Below, piece by piece: positions 47,447 to 56,006 of a DNA stretch of 64,000 bases. This stretch comes from Lachnoanaerobaculum orale. GTDB lineage: Bacteria; Bacillota; Clostridia; Lachnospirales; Lachnospiraceae. Within the stretch, counting starts at the first letter, position 1. Each line of letters opens with the position of its first letter. The DNA is taken from NCBI RefSeq assembly GCF_003862485.1, contig NZ_RRCM01000001.1, forward strand, positions 1,801,110 to 1,865,109, in the 5' to 3' direction. The notes below the pieces were generated by a model. It was not told the DNA's origin. It saw only the letters and a list, made by a program, of their open reading frames with translations, and ran no database searches. The translations under genes were made by a program, and so were the position numbers.

Positions 47447-48655
47447 TTAATTTATAACTTTGTTTTCTCTGAGTTTGCTAAGCTCATCATCACTGTATCC
47501 TGCCTCTTTTAATACTTCTACTGTATGTTCTCCAAGTAAAGGTGAAAGCTTGTACTCTTCCTTTTCTCTCTTTGGGAATTGTACAGGATTTGTGAACATA
47601 GTTCTTTCATTTCCATTTCTGTATTTTATTTTAATCAAGAAGTCATTATCCCAACACTGCATATCATTTGCAATATCAACAGGAGTCTGTAACTTTTCAA
47701 ATGGAATACCTGCTTTTTGTAATCTCTCACACCATTCATTTATAGGACGTTTTGCAAATTCAACTTCCATCATATCTACAAATTCTTCAATATAATTTAC
47801 AACACTTTTCATTGTGCTATATTTAGAATCCTTCAAATCCGGACGTTCTATTACTATATCGCAAAATCCCGGGAACCACTTGTCGTATTGGAAAAACGCT
47901 AATTGCAACCAATTTCCATCAGAACACTTATATGTAGTATTAAGTGGATTTGGAGGATTCTTACGTGTTATCGGCATATTATATCCATACTGCGCCGCAT
48001 TAACATATAAGCCTAATCCAAATACAGCTGTATGGAATAAAGACACTGTTACTTTTTCGCCTTCTCCTGTCTGACCTTTATTATACAGAGCAGCCAGTAT
48101 ACCTGCTGTAAGGTTCATTCCGGCATAATGATCGCCTAATGCCGCCGCTGAATTACATGGAGATGTATCCTTCTCCATAAGACTTGCTGCTACTCCACCT
48201 CTTGCAAAATATGCAGTATAATCAAATGCCGGATTATCCTTTGCAGGACCTTTTTCACCATATCCCAACAAATGAGCATATATAATATGCGGGAGTCTCT
48301 TGTGAATACTTTCATAATCTAAACCGCTCTTAACCAAAGCCTTTTCTCTAGTATTAGTCAAAAAAATATCAGCAGATTCAAGTAGCTTGAATATTATCTC
48401 GACTCCCTCAGGTGTTCCTGTGTCAACTACAATACCCTTCTTTCCGGAGTTTTCCATCTCAAATAGTGGACATTCATCTTCTCCGGTAGGAAAATTCCAT
48501 TGCATTCCTACGGCTCTAGTCATATCTCCAAATGCAGGTTCAATTTTTATTACTTCTGCACCCCAATCTGCTAAAACTCTACCGCTTATAGGTGCTGCAA
48601 CAAAATTCGCATATTCGATGACTCGTATGCCTTCTAACAACTTCCTTTTACCCAT
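47447..48655 (-). CDS. hadA: 2-hydroxyacid CoA-transferase, CaiB/BaiF family (HadA/FldA-like)
   Basis: A 402-residue class III CoA transferase. The catalytic aspartate is Asp175 in AALGDHYAGM. It would move CoA from the product acyl-CoA to the incoming 2-hydroxy acid, closing the cycle. The order hadA-hadI-hadB-hadC-acdB-etfB-etfA equals that of the leucine-reducing operon of Clostridioides difficile and is close to fldAIBC of C. sporogenes. First gene of the operon. Confidence 0.92.
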   Translation of the reverse strand: MGKRKLLEGIRVIEYANFVAAPISGRVLADWGAEVIKIEPAFGDMTRAVGMQWNFPTGEDECPLFEMENSGKKGIVVDTGTPEGVEIIFKLLESADIFLTNTREKALVKSGLDYESIHKRLPHIIYAHLLGYGEKGPAKDNPAFDYTAYFARGGVAASLMEKDTSPCNSAAALGDHYAGMNLTAGILAALYNKGQTGEGEKVTVSLFHTAVFGLGLYVNAAQYGYNMPITRKNPPNPLNTTYKCSDGNWLQLAFFQYDKWFPGFCDIVIERPDLKDSKYSTMKSVVNYIEEFVDMMEVEFAKRPINEWCERLQKAGIPFEKLQTPVDIANDMQCWDNDFLIKIKYRNGNERTMFTNPVQFPKREKEEYKLSPLLGEHTVEVLKEAGYSDDELSKLRENKVIN

Positions 48656-48700
48656 ATTTTATCCCTCCTTATTAAATATGTGAAAAATGTATCTAATTTC

Positions 48701-48729
48701 ATTATGTATAGTTAAATATATATAGTCAA
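48701..48729 (-). promoter_or_regulatory. promoter of the had-type operon
   Basis: TTGACT (48724-48729), 17-nt spacer, CATAAT (48701-48706), giving a leader of about 40 nt. Confidence 0.6.
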
Positions 48730-48968
48730 GTGTTATATAAATAAATATAAAATAAAAATAGATATAAACTTTGTATATAAATATTTTTTATATATTATAA
48801 AAAGCAACATAATTTTAGATATATTTATAGAAATATAAAATATATGAAGTTGATATTTTTATGAATAATAAATATTATTAATCCTATCGATTATCTACTT
48901 ATTTGAGTATTGTGAAATTTTATCCAAGATTATTGTATATGATTTTACATACTAAATTTTTTTTATAC

Positions 48969-49013
48969 TAAAAAGACTCCCTCATTGGAAATTCCAACTT
49001 CAGGAGCCTTTTA
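48969..49013 (-). terminator. terminator of the ispF-to-ldh operon
   Basis: On the minus strand GGCTCC...TTGGAA pairs with TTCCAA...GGAGTC with small internal mismatches, followed by TTTTT. It lies 27 nt after the ldh stop. Confidence 0.7.
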
Positions 49014-49040
49014 TTTAAAAATTACTATATTTTCTGTTTT

Positions 49041-49994
49041 TTATTTCTCATTCAACTCATCATATGTCTGTCTCAGCTCTTCACATGACTCGGCGAACTT
49101 TGCCTTCTCTTCGTCTGTGAGTGATATCTCAAGTATTCTCTGGATACCTGAACTGTTTACTACACATGGCACTCCTACAAAAACATCGTTCTGTCCGTAC
49201 TCACCGCGCAGGTTAGCCGAAACTGTTATGACCGAGTTCTCGTTTCCAAGGATTGCCTTTGTAATCCTTGTGAGGCTCATACCGATGCCGTAGTATGTTG
49301 CTCTTTTAGCTTCAATTATCTTGTAAGCCGCCGTTCTTACCTCTTCCTCGATACGGCTGAGCTCTTCCATCTTAAGCTTACCCTTTGACTCGGCTATGAT
49401 GTCGTCGATAGGCTTGGTTGCAAGCAACGCATTTGACCAAGGTACAAACTCGGAGTCGCCGTGCTCACCGATAACATAAGCATGTACACTTCTGGGATCC
49501 GCCTGTATATAAGAGCCCAAAAGATATTTTAATCTTGCAGAATCCAGTGCGGTACCAGATCCTATTACTCTTCTCGGGTTGAAACCGCTAAGTTTATATG
49601 TGATCTCGGTCATTATATCTACAGGGTTTGTAGCTACCAAAAAGATACCGTTGAAGCCGCTCTCTGTGATAGGATCTATTATTGATTTGAAGACCTCCAT
49701 ATTTCTCTTTAGAAGATCTCTTCTGCTTTCACCCGGAGCCTGAGCTACACCTGCACAGATAACCACAATATCCGCATTGTTGCAGTCATTGTAGTCTCCT
49801 GCCCATATTCTCATATGTGATCCTGAGAATGCAAGGCCATGGTTAAGGTCCATAGCTTCGCCTTCGGCTCTAAGTCTGTTGACATCTATAAGAACAAGTT
49901 CGTCCACTGTATTCTGGTTTAACATGGCATAAGCATAGCTCATACCTACCATACCGCATCCTACCAGTACGACCCTTCTTTTATCACTTCTCAT
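49041..49994 (-). CDS. ldh: L-lactate dehydrogenase
   Basis: 317 residues of the L-LDH/MDH family, reducing pyruvate to L-lactate with NADH. Nucleotide motif GCGMVG; Gln85 at the specificity position favours lactate over malate; Arg92, Asp151, Arg154 and the catalytic His178 (IGEHGDSE) are present. AGGAG before MRSDKRR decides the start, which overlaps rlmB by 11 nt. Because a 2-hydroxy-acid-reducing operon is adjacent, activity on larger 2-oxo acids is worth considering, but nothing in the sequence proves it. Confidence 0.92.
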   Translation of the reverse strand: MRSDKRRVVLVGCGMVGMSYAYAMLNQNTVDELVLIDVNRLRAEGEAMDLNHGLAFSGSHMRIWAGDYNDCNNADIVVICAGVAQAPGESRRDLLKRNMEVFKSIIDPITESGFNGIFLVATNPVDIMTEITYKLSGFNPRRVIGSGTALDSARLKYLLGSYIQADPRSVHAYVIGEHGDSEFVPWSNALLATKPIDDIIAESKGKLKMEELSRIEEEVRTAAYKIIEAKRATYYGIGMSLTRITKAILGNENSVITVSANLRGEYGQNDVFVGVPCVVNSSGIQRILEISLTDEEKAKFAESCEELRQTYDELNEK

Positions 49995-50739
49995 ATTTTG
50001 CTCCTTTCGCAATCCTCTGTCTGACTATTTCATATGCAAGTACACCGCAGGCTACTGATGCATTCAATGAATCTATGTCTCCCTTCATCGGTATAGAAGC
50101 TATGAAATCGCAATTTTTCTTGACGCCTTCGCTTACTCCGTCCCCCTCGTTTCCTATGATGAGGCCTATACTGCCTGTCAAGTCTATATTATACATCTTT
50201 TCGCCACCCATGTCAGCACATACGAACCACATTCCTGCATCCTTTAACTCTTTCATGGTCTTGTTGATATTTGTAACCTTGGCCACAGGTGTATAATTGA
50301 TTGCTCCTGCAGAGGCTCTGGCAACCGCGGCGGTAAGCCCTACGGCTCTGTGCTTCGGAATGATCACACCGTGCGCACCGCAAAGGTTTGCGGTTCTTAT
50401 GATGGCACCCAGATTGTGCGGATCTTCTATACCGTCCAAAATAAATATAAAAGGCGGCTCACCGTTTTGTCTTGCTTTTTCCAAAATATCTTCCACACTT
50501 GCATACTCATATGCGGCAACTATTGCAACGACTCCCTGATGCTTCCCTGTTTCACTCATGCCGTCAAGTCTGTCCTTACTTACAAAGTTTACATATGTAC
50601 CGTGCTTTTTCGCTTCACGAAGAATGGTTGAAATGGCGTAATCCTTCAGTCCGTCCTGAATATACAGCTTATCAACAGTTTTACCGCTTCTAAAAGCCTC
50701 TATTACTACATTTCTACCCTCAACGGCATTCTCATTCAT
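49984..50739 (-). CDS. rlmB: 23S rRNA (guanosine-2'-O-)-methyltransferase RlmB
   Basis: 251 residues of the SPOUT class (TrmH family): N-terminal substrate-binding domain about 1-75, then the knotted SAM domain with NLGAIIRTA, GNEGDGVS and SLNASVA motifs. Methylates G2251-type residues. Overlaps mrnC by 4 nt, the usual cysS-mrnC-rlmB arrangement. Confidence 0.94.
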   Translation of the reverse strand: MNENAVEGRNVVIEAFRSGKTVDKLYIQDGLKDYAISTILREAKKHGTYVNFVSKDRLDGMSETGKHQGVVAIVAAYEYASVEDILEKARQNGEPPFIFILDGIEDPHNLGAIIRTANLCGAHGVIIPKHRAVGLTAAVARASAGAINYTPVAKVTNINKTMKELKDAGMWFVCADMGGEKMYNIDLTGSIGLIIGNEGDGVSEGVKKNCDFIASIPMKGDIDSLNASVACGVLAYEIVRQRIAKGAKYEK

Positions 50740-51185
50740 ATCTTTACTCCAATATCATTTTTATTCAAATACAGATCAATTCCAAGTTTTACAAGCTCCA
50801 ACGCCCTGTCACACCTGTTATCCAAGTACAAAAAACCTATAAGTGCTTCAAAGCCTGTAGCATATTTGTAATCGGTCATGCTGGCATTTTTTGCCATAGT
50901 ATGAGGCGAAGAGTTCCTGCCTCTTTTAAAGACGGTGTACTCTTCCTCACTCAGATTATCACTTATCAGCTTTATAATCTCGGACTGTGCACCGGCCTTG
51001 ACTAAAGAAGTGGCGTCCTTATTTAACTTGTTTACAGGTCTGTTCCCCATGGAAACCAATATACTTCTTACTATAAGCTCATATACGGCATCGCCTATAT
51101 AGGCAAGTACCAAAGGCGAAAACTCCGTAGCTTCTTTTCTTTCTATATTAAAGGGCTTTAGAAGATAATCTAAGATCTCTTCCAT
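50736..51185 (-). CDS. mrnC: Mini-ribonuclease III
   Basis: 149 residues, an RNase III catalytic domain (AYIGDAVYELIVR) without the double-stranded RNA-binding domain. It matures 23S rRNA in Firmicutes. Its start overlaps the end of cysS by 16 nt. Confidence 0.94.
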   Translation of the reverse strand: MEEILDYLLKPFNIERKEATEFSPLVLAYIGDAVYELIVRSILVSMGNRPVNKLNKDATSLVKAGAQSEIIKLISDNLSEEEYTVFKRGRNSSPHTMAKNASMTDYKYATGFEALIGFLYLDNRCDRALELVKLGIDLYLNKNDIGVKI

Positions 51186-52579
51186 TTAACACCTTCTCTG
51201 GTATCTTCAAGTACAATTCCCTTATCAAGAAGATCATTTCTTATCTTATCAGCAAGTGCAAAGTCCTTATCCTTTCTGGCCTGAGTTCTCTGCTCTATCA
51301 GATCCTCTATCTCACTGTCAAGGATTTCAGTTTTTCTTTCCGTGATAATTCCTAGAACATCACAAAGAGGCTCAATTACTTTCAAAAGCCCTTTTGCATA
51401 CTCTGCGGTTGAAGTTTCATTCAACGTTGTATTTGACAGCTTGATAAGCTCAAATATTGCACTGATGGCATCCGCAGTATTGAAATCATCATCCATTGCA
51501 GCTACAAATTTATCCTTAAGCACCTTGGCAATCTCAAGATTTGAAAGCTCCGCATCACTAATCGGTGCCTTATTGTCTCTTTGTATAGCACTCTTTATGT
51601 TGTCAACACCTGTAAGTATTCTCTCAAGGCTGTTCTTTGCAGCTTCCATAAGATCTGCTGAGAAATTGAGCGGACTTCTGTAGTGTGCCGAGAGCATAAA
51701 GAATCTTAATACCTGAAGATCGTACTTCTCACTGATATCTCTTACCGTAAAGAAGTTTCCTGCAGACTTACTCATCTTTTTATTGTCAATATTTAAGAAT
51801 GCATTGTGCATCCAATAATTCGCAAAACTCTTACCGCTTGCCGACTCCGACTGGGCTATCTCATTCTCGTGATGAGGGAAGATAAGATCCTCACCGCCAC
51901 CGTGGATATCTATCTGATCTCCAAGATATTTCTTGCTCATTACCGAACACTCTATATGCCAACCCGGTCTGCCTTTTGACCAAGGTGAATCCCAAAAAGG
52001 CTCTCCGTCTTTTTTCGGCTTCCAAAGTACGAAGTCATTGCTGTCTTCCTTGCCGTCTTCTCCTGTCACCTTTATTTCTCTAAAGCCCGACTGAAGCTCG
52101 TCTATATTCTTATGTGAAAGTTTTCCGTAGTCTTTAAAGCTCTTTACTCTGAAATAAACCGTACCGTCCTTTGCAACATAGGCGTGACCGCTCTTTATAA
52201 GCTCTCCTATCATATCCTCCATTCCGCCTATTTCCTGTGTGGCAAGCGGATTTTTGGTGGCAGGAAGCACATTCATAGCCGCCATATCTTTTTTACATTC
52301 ATCTATGTATCTTTGTGAAATAACTGCGGCGTCTACGCCCTCTTCGATAGCCTTATTGATTATCTTATCGTCTACGTCTGTAAAGTTTGAAACATAGTTT
52401 ACTTTATAACCTCTGTACTCAAAATATCTTCTTACAGTATCAAAAAAAATCATAGGTCTGGCATTACCGATATGTATCAAATTATATACTGTAGGTCCGC
52501 AGACATACATTCTGACTTTTCCCTCTTCTATAGGTACAAACTCTTCTTTTCTTCTGGAAAGTGTATTAAAAATTTTCAT
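51170..52579 (-). CDS. cysS: cysteinyl-tRNA synthetase
   Basis: 469 residues, class I synthetase. HIGH motif HIGN at about 36-39, zinc ligand Cys27 (CGPTVYN), the HGGGEDLIFPHHENE block and KMSKS in NKKMSKSAGNF. Complete. Confidence 0.97.
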   Translation of the reverse strand: MKIFNTLSRRKEEFVPIEEGKVRMYVCGPTVYNLIHIGNARPMIFFDTVRRYFEYRGYKVNYVSNFTDVDDKIINKAIEEGVDAAVISQRYIDECKKDMAAMNVLPATKNPLATQEIGGMEDMIGELIKSGHAYVAKDGTVYFRVKSFKDYGKLSHKNIDELQSGFREIKVTGEDGKEDSNDFVLWKPKKDGEPFWDSPWSKGRPGWHIECSVMSKKYLGDQIDIHGGGEDLIFPHHENEIAQSESASGKSFANYWMHNAFLNIDNKKMSKSAGNFFTVRDISEKYDLQVLRFFMLSAHYRSPLNFSADLMEAAKNSLERILTGVDNIKSAIQRDNKAPISDAELSNLEIAKVLKDKFVAAMDDDFNTADAISAIFELIKLSNTTLNETSTAEYAKGLLKVIEPLCDVLGIITERKTEILDSEIEDLIEQRTQARKDKDFALADKIRNDLLDKGIVLEDTREGVKWKRS

Positions 52580-52593
52580 ATTTTCCCTTTTTA

Positions 52594-53133
52594 TTATTTA
52601 TTTTGGCAGCCTCCACAGCTTTCGCAATCTCTGACGGAAGGATTTATATAAAATGCATCTCTGACAGAGTTCAAAAGACAAACGCTATGTGCCGCAATAC
52701 CGCTTTCATCTCCTGTAAAGCCGAGTCCTTCTTCGGTAGTTGCCTTTATATTTAGCTGATTAGATGAAATGTTTAAAGTATCACATATCACCTCTTTCAT
52801 CTTTTCAATATATGGTGCAAGCTTCGGCTTTTGAGCTATTACGGTAGCATCTATATTTTCTATTATATATGTGTTCTCGTCAAGTATATTAGCAACTTTT
52901 TTCAAAAGTTCTACACTGCTTATTCCTTTATATCTGTCATCACTGTCCGGGAAATGCTTTCCTATATCTCCCAAAGCTGCAGCGCCGAGCAGGCTGTCCA
53001 TTATTGCATGCAAAAGTACATCCGCATCGGAGTGACCCAAAAGTCCCAAAGAATGTTCTATTTCAACGCCGCCTATTATAAGTTTTCTGCCCTCTACAAG
53101 CTTATGTACATCATATCCGTGTCCTATTCTCAT
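52594..53133 (-). CDS. ispF: 2-C-methyl-D-erythritol 2,4-cyclodiphosphate synthase
   Basis: An enzyme of the MEP isoprenoid pathway. Metal ligands Asp8 and His10 (GYDVH) and His42 (HSDADVLLH region) are present, as is the [11 protein letters not shown] signature. At 179 residues it is about 20 longer than the usual 157-160; the extra C-terminus ends in [10 protein letters not shown], with three cysteines. First gene of the ispF-cysS-mrnC-rlmB-ldh run. Confidence 0.95.
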   Translation of the reverse strand: MRIGHGYDVHKLVEGRKLIIGGVEIEHSLGLLGHSDADVLLHAIMDSLLGAAALGDIGKHFPDSDDRYKGISSVELLKKVANILDENTYIIENIDATVIAQKPKLAPYIEKMKEVICDTLNISSNQLNIKATTEEGLGFTGDESGIAAHSVCLLNSVRDAFYINPSVRDCESCGGCQNK

Positions 53134-53144
53134 ATTTACCTTTC

Positions 53145-53177
53145 ATAAAAAAACAGGCAAGTCAAAGACCTGCCTGT
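53145..53177 (-). terminator. terminator of the Crh-like gene
   Basis: On the minus strand ACAGGCAGGTC/GACTTGCCTGT form a stem of about 11 bp with one mismatch, followed by seven T residues. Confidence 0.85.
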
Positions 53178-53224
53178 AAATACCGGACAAGCCGGTTTCA
53201 TATCAAATTGTAATCTAAAATTAA

Positions 53225-53467
53225 CTAAGCAATCTTTTCAATACCATTCATATGACTATCTAAGAATGCTTCCAATTCTTCATTCTCGCCGTTATAAGAT
53301 ACTACCAAAACATGTCTAAGATCTAAGCTGAGCACTCCTAAAATTGATTTTGCGTCGATCACTATGCTGTTATCGTACAAATCCACATCAAAATCACATC
53401 CTGTAGTGACTTTTACGAAGTTCTTAGCATCTTCAACAGATTTAAGGCGTATTTTTCTTTCCTTCAT
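53225..53467 (-). CDS. HPr-like protein lacking the active histidine (Crh-like)
   Basis: An 80-residue HPr-fold protein. The region that should hold the phosphocarrier histidine (LHARPA in HPr) has no histidine, while the regulatory serine block is kept as AKSILGVLSLDL with Ser41 at the HPr Ser46 position. This is the layout of Crh of Bacillus, a catabolite-repression effector phosphorylated only on serine. Start MKERKIRLK has GAGGTG upstream. It follows the true HPr gene by about 100 nt and has its own promoter. Confidence 0.75.
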   Translation of the reverse strand: MKERKIRLKSVEDAKNFVKVTTGCDFDVDLYDNSIVIDAKSILGVLSLDLRHVLVVSYNGENEELEAFLDSHMNGIEKIA

Positions 53468-53519
53468 ATCAACACCTCTTTCAAAAACGTAACCCAAACT
53501 ATCTGAGCTACGATTCCAT

Positions 53520-53548
53520 ATTAAAGCACTATGCTTAGTATATGTCAA
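53520..53548 (-). promoter_or_regulatory. promoter of the Crh-like gene
   Basis: A perfect TTGACA (53543-53548), 17-nt spacer, TTTAAT (53520-53525), 52 nt before the start codon. Confidence 0.65.
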
Positions 53549-53568
53549 GTGCGATATGTTAAAATTTT

Positions 53569-53835
53569 TTATTTTTCTCCAAGTCCCGACTCGATAGCCT
53601 CAACTAATGTATTCATTGCCTCTTCTTCGTCTTCACCGTCAACTATCAAGTTTACCTCTGTACCTGACTTGATACCTGCAGCCATAACATTAAGCACACT
53701 CTTTGCAACTATCTTCTTCTCGCCATACTCTATAATAATATCTGACTTGAACTTCATTGCAGTCTGTGACAAAACTCCTGCCGGACGAAGGTGCAAACCT
53801 GAAGGATTTTTAATAGTAATTTTTCTACTTAACAT
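53569..53835 (-). CDS. ptsH: phosphocarrier protein HPr
   Basis: 88 residues. His15 (GLHLRPAG), phosphorylated by enzyme I, and Ser46 (AKSVLNVM), target of HPr kinase, are both present. No PTS enzyme I or permease is in the window, so it may act mainly with PTS genes elsewhere or in carbon regulation. Confidence 0.94.
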   Translation of the reverse strand: MLSRKITIKNPSGLHLRPAGVLSQTAMKFKSDIIIEYGEKKIVAKSVLNVMAAGIKSGTEVNLIVDGEDEEEAMNTLVEAIESGLGEK

Positions 53836-53890
53836 AAGACTCTTCCTTTCACAATATCGGATTAAATATCCGCATAACTATTACTGAATT

Positions 53891-53919
53891 ATTATAAAGC
53901 AAACTATAACAATCGTCAA
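53891..53919 (-). promoter_or_regulatory. promoter of ptsH
   Basis: TTGACG (53914-53919), 17-nt spacer, perfect TATAAT (53891-53896). The -35 box overlaps the queH stop. The leader of about 50 nt holds a small hairpin (GGAT...ATCC). Confidence 0.75.
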
Positions 53920-54563
53920 ATATTATTCTCTCTTTCCTTGGCCCTTTCTATCGATTCACGCTTTGAAAAAGAGCATCCGCAGTAGTCCTGTCTGTAGAGA
54001 CTGTGCTCCTTTGAAAGGTCTACTGAACGCTTATAGCCGTTTTTCTTTTTAAAGTCGCTCGGTAAATAACGTACATTATACTCCTTTGCCACTTCCTCAC
54101 CTATCTCACACAGTTTGTTTGCATTTTTCATAGGCGAAATGGTAAGTGATGTTGTAAAGTAGTCAAATCCGTAATCACATGCGGCCTTTGCCGCCTCATG
54201 AAGCCTTAATTCAAAGCAGATATCACATCTTTTGCCGCCTTCTTTTTCATTTTCATAGCCTTTTATCTTACTGTGAAAGATACTCGGGTCGTAATCTCCT
54301 TCTATGAACTTCACTTCACTTTTAAAGTTCATCTCCTCTATAAGTCTCTTTGCCTCCTCGACTCTGTGTCTGTACTCTTTTGTATCATCAATATTCGGAT
54401 TATAGAAAAACACGGTCAAATCAAAGTATTTTTCCAGATATTCCATACAATATGATGAACAAGGTCCGCAGCAGGCATGCAGAAGAAGCCTTGGGCGATT
54501 GCCCAAAGCTTCCTCTTTCTTTATAATATCTTCCAATTCTTTTTGTAAATTTCTCTTTATCAT
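53916..54563 (-). CDS. queH: epoxyqueuosine reductase QueH
   Basis: 215 residues of the DUF208 family, the last step of tRNA queuosine synthesis, non-orthologous to QueG. Paired cysteines for iron-sulfur and catalytic sites: HACCGPC near residue 30, RCDIC near 110 and DYCGCSF near 195. Overlaps rpoD by 4 nt (ATGA). Confidence 0.93.
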   Translation of the reverse strand: MIKRNLQKELEDIIKKEEALGNRPRLLLHACCGPCSSYCMEYLEKYFDLTVFFYNPNIDDTKEYRHRVEEAKRLIEEMNFKSEVKFIEGDYDPSIFHSKIKGYENEKEGGKRCDICFELRLHEAAKAACDYGFDYFTTSLTISPMKNANKLCEIGEEVAKEYNVRYLPSDFKKKNGYKRSVDLSKEHSLYRQDYCGCSFSKRESIERAKERENNI

Positions 54564-55783
54564 GCCAAAAAGTCCCTGATTCTCTTTGATCTGACAGGAT
54601 TTCTAAGTTTTCTGAGTGCCTTGGCTTCAATCTGTCTGATTCTCTCCCTTGTAACCTTGAACTCCTTGCCTACTTCCTCCAAGGTTCTCGGGTGTCCGTC
54701 TTCAAGACCGAATCTAAGTACAATAACCTGTCTTTCTCTTTCCTTCAAGTCTCCAAGTAATGTATCTATATGCTCTCTAAGCATAACCGATTCGACATTT
54801 CCCTCAGGTGTCAAAACATTGGAATCGGCCACAAAATCTCCAAGGTTTGAGTCGTCCTCTTCACCTATAGGAGTCTCAAGGGAAGCCGGCTCCCTTGCTA
54901 TCTGCATTATTTCCATTACTTTCTCTTCAGTCATATCAAGTGCATTTGCAAGCTCGGTCACACTCGGCTCATAGCCAAGCTCAAGTGTAAGCTTTCTTTG
55001 CATCTTACTCATCTTGTTGATAGTCTCTACCATATGTACAGGTACTCTGATGGTCCTTGCCTGGTCTGCAAGCGCTCTTGTCACAGACTGTCTTATCCAC
55101 CATGTAGCATAGGTTGAAAGCTTAAATCCTTTAGTATAATCAAACTTCTCAACGCCCTTTATAAGTCCTAAGTTTCCCTCCTGTACAAGGTCCAAAAAGC
55201 TCATTCCTCTTCCTGTGTATCTCTTGGCGATACTTACAACCAGACGAAGGTTGGCTTCTATAAGACGCTGCTTTGCATATTCGTCGCCGTCCTGCTTTCT
55301 CTTTGCAAGCTCAAGTTCTTCATTGGCTGTCAAAAGAGGTACCGTACCGATCTCTTTTAAGTACATTCTGACAGGGTCTTCAGTACCCACACCTTCCAAA
55401 AGGTCTATGGCGCTTAAATCAATATCTTCTTCAGAATCCTTATCGAACTCATCGTCATCATCTAAGAGTAATGAGTCCTCATCGGCGATATTGTCTATAT
55501 TATCAATGTCAATATTCAAATCATCAGAAGTATTTTCATTGATCTCAATACCCTTATTTTCAAGATAAGAATATATTTGCTCTATGCTTTCAGAGTTCAA
55601 TTCAATACCTGCAAAGAAATCATTTATCTCACCGATATTAAGTTTCATATCTGAAGCAATACCCTTATTTACAAGGTCTTCCAGTTTTTGTAAGAACTCC
55701 TGCGGTGACATCTTCTTCTTGTTTGCACTGTCCGTGCCTTTTGATGCCTTATTTCCTGTAATATTTCGGTTTTCTTTAGCCAC
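54560..55783 (-). CDS. rpoD: RNA polymerase primary sigma factor (sigma-A)
   Basis: About 407 residues. Region 1.1 is followed by an acidic linker ([20 protein letters not shown] region), then region 2 with [10 protein letters not shown] (2.3-2.4), region 3 and region 4 with the helix-turn-helix [17 protein letters not shown]. Start called at a GTG read as Met-Ala-Lys-Glu, because AAGGG is 9 nt upstream; an ATG three codons earlier touches that site. dnaG, its usual neighbour, is not adjacent. Confidence 0.95.
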   Translation of the reverse strand: MAKENRNITGNKASKGTDSANKKKMSPQEFLQKLEDLVNKGIASDMKLNIGEINDFFAGIELNSESIEQIYSYLENKGIEINENTSDDLNIDIDNIDNIADEDSLLLDDDDEFDKDSEEDIDLSAIDLLEGVGTEDPVRMYLKEIGTVPLLTANEELELAKRKQDGDEYAKQRLIEANLRLVVSIAKRYTGRGMSFLDLVQEGNLGLIKGVEKFDYTKGFKLSTYATWWIRQSVTRALADQARTIRVPVHMVETINKMSKMQRKLTLELGYEPSVTELANALDMTEEKVMEIMQIAREPASLETPIGEEDDSNLGDFVADSNVLTPEGNVESVMLREHIDTLLGDLKERERQVIVLRFGLEDGHPRTLEEVGKEFKVTRERIRQIEAKALRKLRNPVRSKRIRDFLA

Positions 55784-56006
55784 TAAGATCATCCCTTCAC
55801 AAATAGTTGCCGATAATTGACATATCTATTTTTTATTTTAACTGCAACCTTAAACGGTTGTAAAGCTTAAAGAGGCAAAAACCTAAGTTCTTCCCTCTTT
55901 ATGCAGCTATCAATAATATAAAGGTATACATATACCATTGTATTTTTCTTGTTATCTGCATCGCCATTATAATACTTTTGATGCAGTTTTTCAAGTAATT
56001 TTTCTC
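55784..56006 (-). other. leader region of rpoD-queH
   Basis: 223 nt after the RpiR gene. It holds a promoter and two hairpins on the minus strand, AAAGAGG...CCTCTTT and CAACC...GGTTG. A short open frame crosses it but has no ATG or ribosome site at its beginning. Confidence 0.5.
55966..55994 (-). promoter_or_regulatory. promoter of rpoD
   Basis: TTGAAA (55989-55994), 17-nt spacer, perfect TATAAT (55966-55971), giving a leader of about 175 nt. Confidence 0.7.

Larger units (their letters stand above)
48656..49040. other. AT-rich gap before the had-type operon
   Basis: 385 nt without a gene. It holds the promoter below and, at the far end, the ldh terminator. The middle, about 48735-48955, is extremely AT-rich and shows nothing I can name. 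Confidence 0.6.
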
